The notes under the pieces were generated by a model. It did no database searches. It saw only the letters and a list, made by a program, of their open reading frames with translations, and was not told the origin of the DNA. Position numbers and translations under genes: made by a program. Shown here piece by piece: positions 12,766 through 20,987 of a stretch of DNA of 27,420 bases. Source of the DNA: Planctomycetota bacterium (GTDB lineage Bacteria > Planctomycetota > B15-G4); the NCBI GenBank assembly GCA_003644265.1, contig QNBX01000047.1, forward strand, positions 1-27,420, in the 5' to 3' direction. Numbering within the stretch: position 1 is the stretch's first letter; each line of letters begins with the position of its first letter.

Positions 12766-15700
12766 CGACCACGGGGCTGGGAGAAACGCAGGCGCGCCCG
12801 CTCAGCGGCGTCCACCCGAGCCGCCATGTCCACCAGCTGCTCGAAGCCCTCGGCCTCGACGTGGAAGGGCAGCAGCTCCAGGTCGCGAGTGATGCGCAGC
12901 CGGGTCGGGCCCTCGCGCACCAGCCCCAGCTGGTAGGACCAGCCCAGGACGGAGTGCTCCAGCCCGGGCGGCAGCTGCCCCAGCTCCAGGCCCTCGGCTG
13001 GCAGCTCCAGCAGCACCTCGGCGCGCTGGGACGTGATCTCGCCGCTCAGGTACGGCAGGCGCCGCTGGCCCTCGCCCGCCAGGCCCGCCGACAGGTCCAG
13101 AGGCGCCAGCGGCAGGGCCCGGCCCCCATCGGCGTCCAGGAACTGCTCGATCCGGCCGGCGAAGCGCACCGAGGGCTGCTGCCCCGCTTCGAGCCCGCCC
13201 AGCCCGTGCTCGGTCAGATCGATGCCGGGCAGCAGACCCGCCGCGGCGTTCTGCACCACGCCCCTGTGCCAGGCCTCGGGCATCTCGGCCAGGCGCTCGC
13301 GGGTGAGCTGCCCCGACGCACCCAGCAGCAGCAGCTCGCCCTGCACCTCGGCCGAGCCGTCCGCCGCCAGCCGGCAGGTGAGCTGCAACGAGGTGCCCGA
13401 GAGGGCCTGACGCGGCTCGCGCAGGGGCTGCCCGCTGCTGAGCGAGACGGCCTCGGCGTCCGGCGCGTCGCCCAGGGTCCAGCCGTAGGGCAGCCCGCGC
13501 GGTCCCAGGTCGCACCAGGCGTCCGGGCCGTCATCAGGGCTCACCAGCACCAGCAGCCGCCGCCCCAGCCGCCCGGCATCCACAAACGCTGGCGCGGGCT
13601 CGGGGTCTGCGGCCGGCGCCACGGCGCGGCTCAGCACGAGCTCGTACTCAATGCCCATCGACGCCAGCAGGGCCGCGTACAACAGGCCCGGGTTGCCCTC
13701 CTTGGCCAGCAGGGTCGAGACCGCCGAGCTGGGAAAACTGCCGCGCTGGTCCAGGTGCTGATCGACGAAGGCGTGCAGGGCGCGGGCCTGGGCCTGCTGC
13801 CCCTCGACCCCGACCAGCGTCTCACGCGCCGCCGCCGCCACCTCGGCCGTGGGCAGGGCCTGGGGCAGCCAGCGCAGCTGCTGGCGGTGCAGGTCGGCCA
13901 CGGGGTCCGCGTCCATGCCGAACTCCACCCACGGCAGGAACCACGAGCCGGGCGGCGCGCCCACCTCCGGCAGCACGCGCTCGCCGTCGCGGGACTCGAA
14001 CACGTGCACCGTGTCGCCCTCAAACTCGTGCACCTCGTGCAGCGCCTCGAAGTCGTGGGTCTCCAGGCGCAGCGGCGAGCCAGGCGGCAGGCGCAGCACG
14101 TAGCGGCTCACCAGGAAGGGCTCGTCGGTGGAGCGGAAGTACCAGCCGCCCGGCCGCTGCACGCCGCGCGCCGGCGGCGCCTCGAAGCGGCGCACCAGGG
14201 TGTCGATCAGATCACCCGGCTCGAGGTTGGGCATGACGTACTCGCCGCTCACCTTCACCGGCTGGAAGCTGCGGCCGTCGGGCTTGATGCTGCGCACGCG
14301 CAGCACCTCGCCGCGCAGGCTCAGGGTGCCGCGCTCGTCGCAGGCGGCCAGGTCGCGCAGGGCCATGATCTCGTGGGTCAGGGTCTCCCTGGCGCCGTCG
14401 GGGAAGATCTGCACCAGGGCCTCATCCAGCAGGCGCACCACCGATTCGCTGCGGCCCTCGTCGACGTACAGAGCCCGCACCTGCTCGCCATCGAGGGCGA
14501 AGGTCTCGTGCCACGCGCGCTCGGGGTCGTAGCCCAGCAGATCGACCAGCCGCTCCCGCGCCGGTCGCATGCCCGGCCGCAGCTGCAGCAGCTCGTCCAG
14601 CCAACGCCGCTCGGCGTCGCCGTCCCCGCTCAGGCGCGCCAGGTCGGCCAGGCGCAGGGGCGGCTCGATCCAGCGTGGGTGCTCGCCGCGCATGCGCAGC
14701 AGCTCGCGCTCGGCCTCGTCGTAGCGGCCCAGGGCGATCAGGTCGCCGCAGCGCGCGGCCCGGCGTGAGCGCGTGGGCGCGTGCATCAGGGCCTCGTCCA
14801 CGGCCGCCAGCCCGGCGACCACCTCGCCGCGATCGAGCAGCGTGCGCGCCAGGCTCGACAGGCTCGACGACGAGCGCCCCGCCGCCTGCACCAGCCGCTG
14901 CTTGAGCTCGTACGTCTGCTGCTCGCGGCCGGACGCGCGGGCCTCCGCCAGGGACGAAGCCAGCACCGTGGTGCACAGGGGTGCTCGCGCCTCGGCCTCC
15001 ACCAGCGCCTCTCGCGCCTGCACCGCCATGCCCAGCGCCGCGTAGGCCGACGCCAGCTGCACGCACGACCAGGGCTGGCGTGGATAGAGCGCGCTCAGCT
15101 CGATCAGCTCGTCGATGGACTGCTCGTGCTTGTCGAGCCGCTGGGCCCGGGCCGCCTGCCCCACGCCCAGAAAGAGGTGCAAGGCGTCCAGGGCCAGGCC
15201 CTGCTCGGCCAGCTCCCGGGCGCGGGCGCGGCGCCAGCTCGTGGGCAGGTGCGCGCTGGACTCCAGCACGGCGGCGGACAGGGCGCACAGGCCGGCGCTG
15301 GGTTGGCGCTCCACGGCGGCCAGCAGCAGCTCCAGCCCGCGCGACGGGCGCCCGTCCAGGGCCAACAGCAGCCCCGCCAGGGCCGAGCTGTGAGCGTCGC
15401 TGCTGGCCAGGCCGTCCAGCAGGGCCAGCACGTCCGGCAAGGCCTGCCGCGGCGCCTGGCCGTCAACGGGCGCGCCCAGCGGACCCGTCGCGGACCCCGG
15501 CAGGCAGCGCGGATGGGGTGAGCCGTCCGCCGCCAGCACCCGCACCGCGGGGCGACAGCGAGCGCCCGCGGGCAGCTGCAGCAGCAGCACGTTGCGTCCG
15601 TCGCGCAGCAGCACGGGCTGGCGCTGCACGTGCGAGCGCGCGCCAGCGCTCAGGTCCACGCGCGTCTGGCTGCCGCCCACCAGGCCCAGGGCGTAGCCCG

Positions 15701-16574
15701 ACAGCCGCTCAGGCTGCCCGCCCAGCACGAAGCCGCGGAACGAGCTGCCGCCAAAGGCAAACACCGCCGCCGGGCGCGCGCCGCCGTCGTGGGGGCGCTC
15801 CAGCAGATCAACCTCGATCCAGGCCGGGCCGCCGCCCGGGACGTCGAAGGCCGCCGCCAGCAGCACCCAGCCCGGGCCCGGCTCCAGCGCGGCGTCCGGA
15901 TCGACCCGCGGCGACAGGGGCGAGCGCGGCAGGGGGCGCCAGCGCTCGGCGCCGTCGACGCCCACGTGCGCGCGATCGAAGCCCGGGTCAGCCAGCAGCT
16001 GCGCCGGGATGCTCGCGGCGCTCGGATCCTGCACAGGCCCCAAACGCCCGAGCAGCGACCAGGACGACAGCACGTCCGGAAAACACTCGCTGCCCTGGGC
16101 CGCCGCCTCCGGCTCCGCCGCGCGCGCCTGGCCCACCAGCCGCGCCAGACGACCACGGGCCAGGGGCGAAAGGGCCTCGCCGTCCATGGCCATCAGCCGC
16201 CGACGTAACGCCGGCGGGTCGGCCACGTCATGCACCACGGCGGCGGTGAGCGCCAGCAGGGCCTCGGCCAGCGGGTGCTCGGGGTCGGCCTCCAGCAGAT
16301 CGAGCCAGGCGTGCACGGCGGCGTCGCGGTCGCCGCGCGCCAGGGCCGGGTGGTCCACCAGCAGCGGCGCCCAGGCCTCGACGGACCCGGAGCCCTCGGA
16401 GGGCGCGGCCGCGTCCCCAGGCAGCGCCCCGGTTGCGGCGCCGGTTGCGGCCCCGGTTGCGGCGCCGGTCGCAGGCTCGGGCTGCGGCTGCGCGGGCCCG
16501 GCGCAGGCGGTCAGGGCCAGCGCCAACGCCGGCAGGACACAGAGACAGAGCACGGACACAGAGCGGGCACGCAT
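12762..16574 (-). CDS. Giant exported lipoprotein with helical repeats and catalytically degenerate transglutaminase-like domain
   Basis: This 1270-residue protein starts with a lipoprotein signal (LALALTAC, Cys24), then a low-complexity ATGA repeat. In order it then shows an all-helical part (about 65-195), a beta-rich part (195-360), TPR-like helices (370-690; e.g. SSLARTLLDRGEVVAGLAAVDEALM), a DUF3857-like beta domain (about 745-870), a transglutaminase-like domain (880-1060) and a beta-rich C-terminus. In transglutaminases the catalytic Cys sits in a GDCKD-type motif before the ALL-LGI helix. Here the equivalent reads KEGNPGLLYAALLASMGI (958-975), with Pro962 in place of Cys, so it is predicted inactive. 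Its ATG overlaps the stop of the next upstream gene by one base (TGATG), and that gene encodes a similarly built protein with an intact Cys. Function unknown; an envelope scaffold or pseudoenzyme partner of the upstream protein is my inference. Confidence 0.82.
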   Translation of the reverse strand: MRARSVSVLCLCVLPALALALTACAGPAQPQPEPATGAATGAATGAATGALPGDAAAPSEGSGSVEAWAPLLVDHPALARGDRDAAVHAWLDLLEADPEHPLAEALLALTAAVVHDVADPPALRRRLMAMDGEALSPLARGRLARLVGQARAAEPEAAAQGSECFPDVLSSWSLLGRLGPVQDPSAASIPAQLLADPGFDRAHVGVDGAERWRPLPRSPLSPRVDPDAALEPGPGWVLLAAAFDVPGGGPAWIEVDLLERPHDGGARPAAVFAFGGSSFRGFVLGGQPERLSGYALGLVGGSQTRVDLSAGARSHVQRQPVLLRDGRNVLLLQLPAGARCRPAVRVLAADGSPHPRCLPGSATGPLGAPVDGQAPRQALPDVLALLDGLASSDAHSSALAGLLLALDGRPSRGLELLLAAVERQPSAGLCALSAAVLESSAHLPTSWRRARARELAEQGLALDALHLFLGVGQAARAQRLDKHEQSIDELIELSALYPRQPWSCVQLASAYAALGMAVQAREALVEAEARAPLCTTVLASSLAEARASGREQQTYELKQRLVQAAGRSSSSLSSLARTLLDRGEVVAGLAAVDEALMHAPTRSRRAARCGDLIALGRYDEAERELLRMRGEHPRWIEPPLRLADLARLSGDGDAERRWLDELLQLRPGMRPARERLVDLLGYDPERAWHETFALDGEQVRALYVDEGRSESVVRLLDEALVQIFPDGARETLTHEIMALRDLAACDERGTLSLRGEVLRVRSIKPDGRSFQPVKVSGEYVMPNLEPGDLIDTLVRRFEAPPARGVQRPGGWYFRSTDEPFLVSRYVLRLPPGSPLRLETHDFEALHEVHEFEGDTVHVFESRDGERVLPEVGAPPGSWFLPWVEFGMDADPVADLHRQQLRWLPQALPTAEVAAAARETLVGVEGQQAQARALHAFVDQHLDQRGSFPSSAVSTLLAKEGNPGLLYAALLASMGIEYELVLSRAVAPAADPEPAPAFVDAGRLGRRLLVLVSPDDGPDAWCDLGPRGLPYGWTLGDAPDAEAVSLSSGQPLREPRQALSGTSLQLTCRLAADGSAEVQGELLLLGASGQLTRERLAEMPEAWHRGVVQNAAAGLLPGIDLTEHGLGGLEAGQQPSVRFAGRIEQFLDADGGRALPLAPLDLSAGLAGEGQRRLPYLSGEITSQRAEVLLELPAEGLELGQLPPGLEHSVLGWSYQLGLVREGPTRLRITRDLELLPFHVEAEGFEQLVDMAARVDAAERARLRFSQPRGR
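16429..16476. repeat. Four 12-bp tandem repeats inside the lipoprotein gene
   Basis: Four near-identical 12-base units, CCGGTTGCGGCG and variants, run from 16429 to 16476 and encode four copies of Ala-Thr-Gly-Ala just after the lipidated Cys of the 12762-16574 product. The unit is a multiple of three, so gain or loss of units keeps the frame. Confidence 0.85.
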
Positions 16575-19500
16575 CAGTTGGAGGTCCCTGGGAGCAGCGC
16601 CAGGGGCAGGCGCTCGGCCTGCTCGATGGCGCGCAGCGTCTGGCGGAAGCGGTCGTAGTCGTCGAGGCCGACGCGGCGGGTCTGCAGCTCGAAGCGGCGC
16701 AGCACGCGCACCGACGCGCCCTCGTCGAACACCTCGCGGCGGTAGGACAGCAGCCCCTCGGCCTGCAGCTGCACCGGCTCGGGCAGGGCCTGCAGCCGCG
16801 CGCCGGGGGGCAGGTGATAGACCACCTCGGTCTGCTGGGAGAAGGGCCGGTCGAGCACCAGCTCGAAGACGCGCCCGTCGGCGGGCTCGGTCGCGACGCC
16901 GGACAGGCCCAGGTCGTCGAAGCTGCTGGGCAGGGTCACCAGCTCGCCGTCGGGCGTCCAGAGCCCCGCCGTGCCGAATTGCACCTCTAGCCGGGCCGGC
17001 AGCGCGATGTCCTCCAGCTCGGAGGTCACCACGTCAGCGACGTCCACCGGGCCAAAGGCCTCGGCCAGCTGGCGCGAGAGCAGCTCGGCCACGGCGCCCG
17101 GCTGGCCGCCGTAGCGCGAGCGCAGCACCACGCCGTAGTGGCCGCTGCTGACGTCCACCAGCTCGACACGAGCGTCACCGCCCGGTGAGAGCGTCACCTC
17201 GTAGCGCCGCTGCAGCCGGTTCTGCTCGGGCGGCGCGTAGGGGATGTCGTGCAGCGAGCCCCCGTCCGGCGTCACGTGCAACACCCGCGCGCCCTGGTCG
17301 TCCGCGCGCAGGTACTCGATCGGGTTGCGGTCGGCGGTGGCGTCGAGGTACATGCCCGGCCGCTCGTCTGTGGCCGGCAGCCAGGCGATGCAGTGGTTGA
17401 AGTGACCCACCATGGCGGCGTCCAGAGGCTCGTCGGGCCGGCGCCACTGCGCCCGGATCAGCACCGGAAAGGCCTCCACGCCGATCTCCGCCAGCAGCTG
17501 CCGCAGCAGGATCGACTTGTCTTTGCAGTCGCCGAAGCGGCGGTCGAAGATGGTCGAGGCGCTGAAGGGCTCGTAGCCGTGGGTGCCAAAGGCCCAGGCG
17601 TTGTAGCGGATCTCCTGGCCCACGAAGCGCGCGATGGCCTCGATGCGCGAGCGCTCGTCCGTGAGCCCCCCCGTGAGCTCGGCCACCTTGGCGCGCATGG
17701 CGTCATTGGTGACGAACTCCTTCTCGATGAAGCCCCAGTACCAGCGCGCGAAGGCCTCCCAGCTGGCGAAGGTGGTCAGGTCCACCAGGGGCGCCAGCTC
17801 GATGGCGTCGGGCATGGCCGTTTCAATCGTCGGCCGTGGCAGGTCGCGCGCCACCCAGCGCCACACGCTGCGGCCCTCGGCGTCCGTGCTGCGCTCGTGC
17901 TCCAGGGCCTCGCCGTTCCGCGCGGCGACGTGCAGCGGGACCTCCGGCGGCGCAATCACCACCAGCTCCGAGCGCCGCGTGGGCGCCAGGCCGTCCAGCC
18001 GGTCCGGGTAGAAGCTGTGGCGCGTGCCGAAGTACTCGCCAAACACGTCGGGGCGCAGCTGGTCGCTGCGCCATTCCATGTCGACCACGTCGCCGGGGGA
18101 CAGCGGCGGCAGGTCGTAGCGTCGATAGCTGCCGCCTCCTCGCGGCACCGGCGCGGGCACCACGCTACCGTCGGCGCGGATGACGCGGGCCTCGTGCACA
18201 AACAGCCGCGCGCTGGCGCCGGCGGACACGGCGAAGGTGTCCAGGGCGCGCACACCGGCCGGGTTGAGCACGCGCAGGGCCATGTGCTCGTAGCGATGCT
18301 CGGTGCCGTCGGGGTGCACGTTCCAGACCACGCTGCGGTTGAGCATCTCGAAGGGATCGTTGCCCCCATCCGGCAGCGGCAGCCGCTCGAGCCCGCGCGC
18401 GTCCCAGCGATACGGATCCTCGAAGCGCGCCACGTCCACCCGCGTGAGCAGGCCCAGGTGGCGGCGCGAGGCCTCGTCGCCCGGGTCGAGACGCAGGATC
18501 TCCTCCAGCACCAGGCGCGCGCCGCGCTCGTCGCCGCGGGTCAGCTCGAGCCGCACCAGCTCGGCCAGCACGGAGGTGTCCTCGCGGCACACGTCCAGGG
18601 CGCGCGTGAGCAGCTCGTGGCCGCGGTTCAGCCAGAGGCCGTCCCGATGCGAGAAGCGGCGGGCGCTGTACACCAGCCGGCGCAGGTCGAAGGGGTCGGC
18701 CTGCATGGACTTCTCCAGCACGAACAGCGCGGCCTGGCGCTCGTCACGCGAGACCAGCAGATCGATCAGCTCGTCGGCGGCCGGGCGCGAGCTGTGGTCA
18801 CGCCGCCACGCAGCCCAGGTCAGGTCGCGGAAGACGCTCAGCTCGCCCGCGCGCTCGGCGCGGTGAGCCCTGGACAGCAGCCCCTCCACCCGGGTCAGCG
18901 CCTCGGGCGAGGCCTCGGCCTGCCGGCGCAGGACCTCCGCGTCGGCACCTCGACGACGCGACTTCAGGTAGGAGATGCGCGCGGCCAGCACGCGCCAGCT
19001 CGTCGGCGCCGCATCGCCCGCACGCCGCAGCAGCTCGCCCACGCGGTCGGGCAGCGGGTTGTCGTCGGTGTAGAAGCGCGCCAGATCCAGCAGCGCCGCC
19101 ACGTGCCCGGGATCGAGGGCCAGGGTCTGCTTGAGGGCCGCCAGGGCGGTGTTCACCTCGCGCTCGGCCCGGCTCTGGCCCGCCACCTGATCGGCCCGCG
19201 CCACCAGGTAGTGCGACATGGCGTTGTCGCCGTCCAGCTCCACGGCGCGGCGAGCGAAGGGCAGAGCCGCACGATCCACGCGGTCGTCCGGGTGCACGAA
19301 GAGCTGCCAGAGCGCCGCCAAGCGCGCGCTGGTTGCGTCCGCGGCGGGGCCCGCCAGCAGCGTGCGCGCCTCGCGCGGCGGGTCAAAGCGCAAGGGCTCG
19401 CCGCGGGGCACGGGCCAGGTCCAGTCCGCCGGAGGCTCAGGGGCGGGAGGCGCGCCGGGCGGGCCGCTGCCTGCGTCGTCGTCACCGCCCTCACCTGCCG

Positions 19501-20659
19501 GGGCGCCGGCCCCATCGGCCGGCCAGCCCTCGCCCTCAGCGTGGCCGTGGTCCTGGTGCGCATCGCCCCAGGCCTGATCGGGAGTCATGCCCGCCAGACC
19601 CTCCACGCTCCACGGGTCGTCCTCGAGCTCCCACCACATGATGGAGTCGGCCAGCGGCGGCGGACCGGGCCAGGCACAGAAGGCCGAGCGCGACTCCACG
19701 CTGCCCGCGGGGCGGCCGTCGGGGTGGGTCAGCCGCGCCTGGAACTGCCAGCTGTCATCCTCCACGGCCAGCTTGATCAGCAGCTGGTTCCAGCCCTCGT
19801 GCAGGTCCAACAGCACCAGGTCCTGGTCGGCGCGCAGGGGGCGCTCCAGCTCGCGCGCCGCGAGCTCGTGCCCGTTGAAGAACAGCTTGAACGAGCAGCT
19901 GCTGCCCAGTCGCAGCACCACCGGCCCGGGCTCGGTCGGGCGCAAGGCCGTGGCCAGGTAGGCCACCGCCTGGCTGTTGGGGCGCAGCACGCCGTCCAGG
20001 TTCAGCTCGGCCAGGGGGTGGTGCCGGCCGGGGTTGAGGCGCCAGCGCACCGCCCGCTCCTTGCCGGGCATCTCGGCCTTCAGGTCAAAGGCCAGCTCGG
20101 GCGGGTAGACCACGTCGAAGCCGCCGCCGCGCTCGTTGTCGAAGGGCCCCACCAGCAGCCAGTCGGTCAGGGGAGCGTGCTCGTCCGTCACCGCACGGGC
20201 CCGATCGGCGTGGCCCGTGCGACGCAGGCCGTCTGCCAGCAGCTCGTCCATCAGGAAGGCCACCCGCGGCGGCGTCACGGCCGGCCAGGGGCGCACAAGC
20301 TCAAACGCCTGCACCAGCTCCGGCCAGCGATCAAGCTGCCGCGTCAGCCTGCCCAGCAGCAGCGCAGCCAGCTCGGCCTCGGCCACGGCGGCGTCCAGAT
20401 GCCAGGCCGTGCCGCCGGCCACTCGCACCAGCAGGTGATCGACCAGCTCGTCCCAGGCCTGGATCGGCCGGCCGTGGTGGGCCAGGTCGAGGGCCGTCTC
20501 GGTGGGGCTGAGGGCGGCCTCCAGCGCGGCCACAGGCGCGGCCACAGGCGCGGCCACAGGCGCGACCACGGGGGCGGCCACGGGGGCGGCGTCAGAGAGC
20601 GCCTCGGAGGCGGGCCCGGGGGCCAGCAGCAGGGTCAGGGCGAGCAGGGACCAAGACAT
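16574..20659 (-). CDS. Giant exported DUF3857/transglutaminase-domain protein with TPR-like repeats
   Basis: This 1361-residue protein begins with a signal peptide (MSWSLLALTLLLAPGPASEA) and an Ala-Pro-Val repeat. A beta-sandwich region follows (about 160-340; TDWLLVGPFDN, WNQLLIKLAVED), then an acidic Asp/Gly/Glu/Pro-rich linker (about 365-425), TPR-like helices (about 450-750) and a DUF3857 domain (about 765-950; YEHMALRVLNPAGVRALD). A transglutaminase-like core with a complete triad lies at about 1000-1110: FGDCKDKS (Cys1045), HFNHCIAWL (His1089) and YLDATADRNP (Asp1106). A beta-rich C-terminal domain ends the protein. DUF3857/transglutaminase proteins are periplasmic or surface proteins of unknown physiological substrate; a papain-fold thiol chemistry on proteins or peptidoglycan peptides is plausible. 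The ATG lies only 30 bases after the 3' end of tRNA-Val on the same strand. The stop overlaps the start of the next gene. Confidence 0.88.
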   Translation of the reverse strand: MSWSLLALTLLLAPGPASEALSDAAPVAAPVVAPVAAPVAAPVAALEAALSPTETALDLAHHGRPIQAWDELVDHLLVRVAGGTAWHLDAAVAEAELAALLLGRLTRQLDRWPELVQAFELVRPWPAVTPPRVAFLMDELLADGLRRTGHADRARAVTDEHAPLTDWLLVGPFDNERGGGFDVVYPPELAFDLKAEMPGKERAVRWRLNPGRHHPLAELNLDGVLRPNSQAVAYLATALRPTEPGPVVLRLGSSCSFKLFFNGHELAARELERPLRADQDLVLLDLHEGWNQLLIKLAVEDDSWQFQARLTHPDGRPAGSVESRSAFCAWPGPPPLADSIMWWELEDDPWSVEGLAGMTPDQAWGDAHQDHGHAEGEGWPADGAGAPAGEGGDDDAGSGPPGAPPAPEPPADWTWPVPRGEPLRFDPPREARTLLAGPAADATSARLAALWQLFVHPDDRVDRAALPFARRAVELDGDNAMSHYLVARADQVAGQSRAEREVNTALAALKQTLALDPGHVAALLDLARFYTDDNPLPDRVGELLRRAGDAAPTSWRVLAARISYLKSRRRGADAEVLRRQAEASPEALTRVEGLLSRAHRAERAGELSVFRDLTWAAWRRDHSSRPAADELIDLLVSRDERQAALFVLEKSMQADPFDLRRLVYSARRFSHRDGLWLNRGHELLTRALDVCREDTSVLAELVRLELTRGDERGARLVLEEILRLDPGDEASRRHLGLLTRVDVARFEDPYRWDARGLERLPLPDGGNDPFEMLNRSVVWNVHPDGTEHRYEHMALRVLNPAGVRALDTFAVSAGASARLFVHEARVIRADGSVVPAPVPRGGGSYRRYDLPPLSPGDVVDMEWRSDQLRPDVFGEYFGTRHSFYPDRLDGLAPTRRSELVVIAPPEVPLHVAARNGEALEHERSTDAEGRSVWRWVARDLPRPTIETAMPDAIELAPLVDLTTFASWEAFARWYWGFIEKEFVTNDAMRAKVAELTGGLTDERSRIEAIARFVGQEIRYNAWAFGTHGYEPFSASTIFDRRFGDCKDKSILLRQLLAEIGVEAFPVLIRAQWRRPDEPLDAAMVGHFNHCIAWLPATDERPGMYLDATADRNPIEYLRADDQGARVLHVTPDGGSLHDIPYAPPEQNRLQRRYEVTLSPGGDARVELVDVSSGHYGVVLRSRYGGQPGAVAELLSRQLAEAFGPVDVADVVTSELEDIALPARLEVQFGTAGLWTPDGELVTLPSSFDDLGLSGVATEPADGRVFELVLDRPFSQQTEVVYHLPPGARLQALPEPVQLQAEGLLSYRREVFDEGASVRVLRRFELQTRRVGLDDYDRFRQTLRAIEQAERLPLALLPGTSN
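20526..20585. repeat. Five 12-bp tandem repeats inside the transglutaminase gene
   Basis: Three identical units GCGGCCACAGGC (20526-20561) and two variants (to 20585) encode Ala-Ala-Pro-Val repeats directly after the signal peptide of the 16574-20659 product. The repeat lies at the same place in the protein, and has the same 12-base period, as the unrelated-sequence repeat in the downstream gene. Confidence 0.88.
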
Positions 20660-20689
20660 AGCTTCAAGACGGTCCAGCCCCGGCGCCGA

Positions 20690-20766
20690 TGGTGGGCGAT
20701 GAGGGAATCGAACCCCCGATCTCCTGCGTGTAAAGCAGGCGCTCTAACCAGCTGAACCAATCGCCC
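20690..20766 (-). tRNA. tRNA-Val (anticodon TAC), CCA encoded
   Basis: Read on the minus strand, the acceptor arms GGGCGAT and ATCGCCC pair perfectly. The D arm is GTTC/GAGC with loop AGCTGGTTA. The anticodon stem CCTGC/GCAGG carries the loop TTTACAC, giving anticodon TAC (valine, GTA codons and wobble). The five-base variable loop is AGATC and the T arm is GGGGG-TTCGATT-CCCTC. The discriminator A (20693) is followed by a genomically encoded CCA (20692-20690). The body is 74 bases plus CCA. The start codon of the giant transglutaminase gene follows 30 bases after the CCA on the same strand. Confidence 0.97.
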
Positions 20767-20787
20767 TCCGGGAAGGAAACACGAGCA

Positions 20788-20822
20788 GCTCGCAAGTGCG
20801 GAAAAGACAGTCATTTGCGAGC
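20788..20822. promoter_or_regulatory. Inverted repeat between tRNA-Val and ugd
   Basis: GCTCGCAA (20788-20795) and TTGCGAGC (20815-20822) form a perfect 8-bp inverted repeat with a 19-base spacer. A second pair, CAGTCA (20809-20814) and TGACTG (20835-20840), overlaps the ugd -35. The region must contain both divergent promoters, so the repeats could be operator sites or simply chance pairings. Confidence 0.3.
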
Positions 20823-20833
20823 GAACCGGCGAT

Positions 20834-20862
20834 TTGACTGCCTTTCGGGGGAGGGGTAGTCT
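20834..20862 (+). promoter_or_regulatory. Candidate sigma-70-like promoter for ugd
   Basis: TTGACT (20834-20839; 5 of 6 to consensus) is followed by an exact 17-base spacer and TAGTCT (20857-20862; TANNNT). It lies in an unusually AT-containing part of the gap. It would give a 5' untranslated leader of roughly 115-120 bases before the ugd ATG. Confidence 0.5.
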
Positions 20863-20987
20863 TTCCGCCCACGAATGACGACATCGGTCCGGTCGCACCA
20901 GCTTACACACCGAGTCGTCACGGGGAATCCCCCCCCTGCAGTATCCCCTGCCCCCTCTCCAGTCGTCACCTCTCCAGGACCTTCATC

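Noticed and set aside
12696..14768. Plus-strand open frame of 690 codons opposite the lipoprotein gene.
   Set aside because: Gln/Ala/Arg/Leu low-complexity antisense translation; the minus strand has a lipobox, a transglutaminase-like domain and coupling to neighbours.
16381..20600. CRISPR or other spaced repeat array suggested by the repeated units.
   Set aside because: The 12-base units are contiguous, inside coding sequence and without spacers.
20690..20766. tRNA-Val as an integration site for a genomic island.
   Set aside because: No integrase, no direct repeat of the tRNA 3' end and no foreign-looking genes are seen in the flanks.
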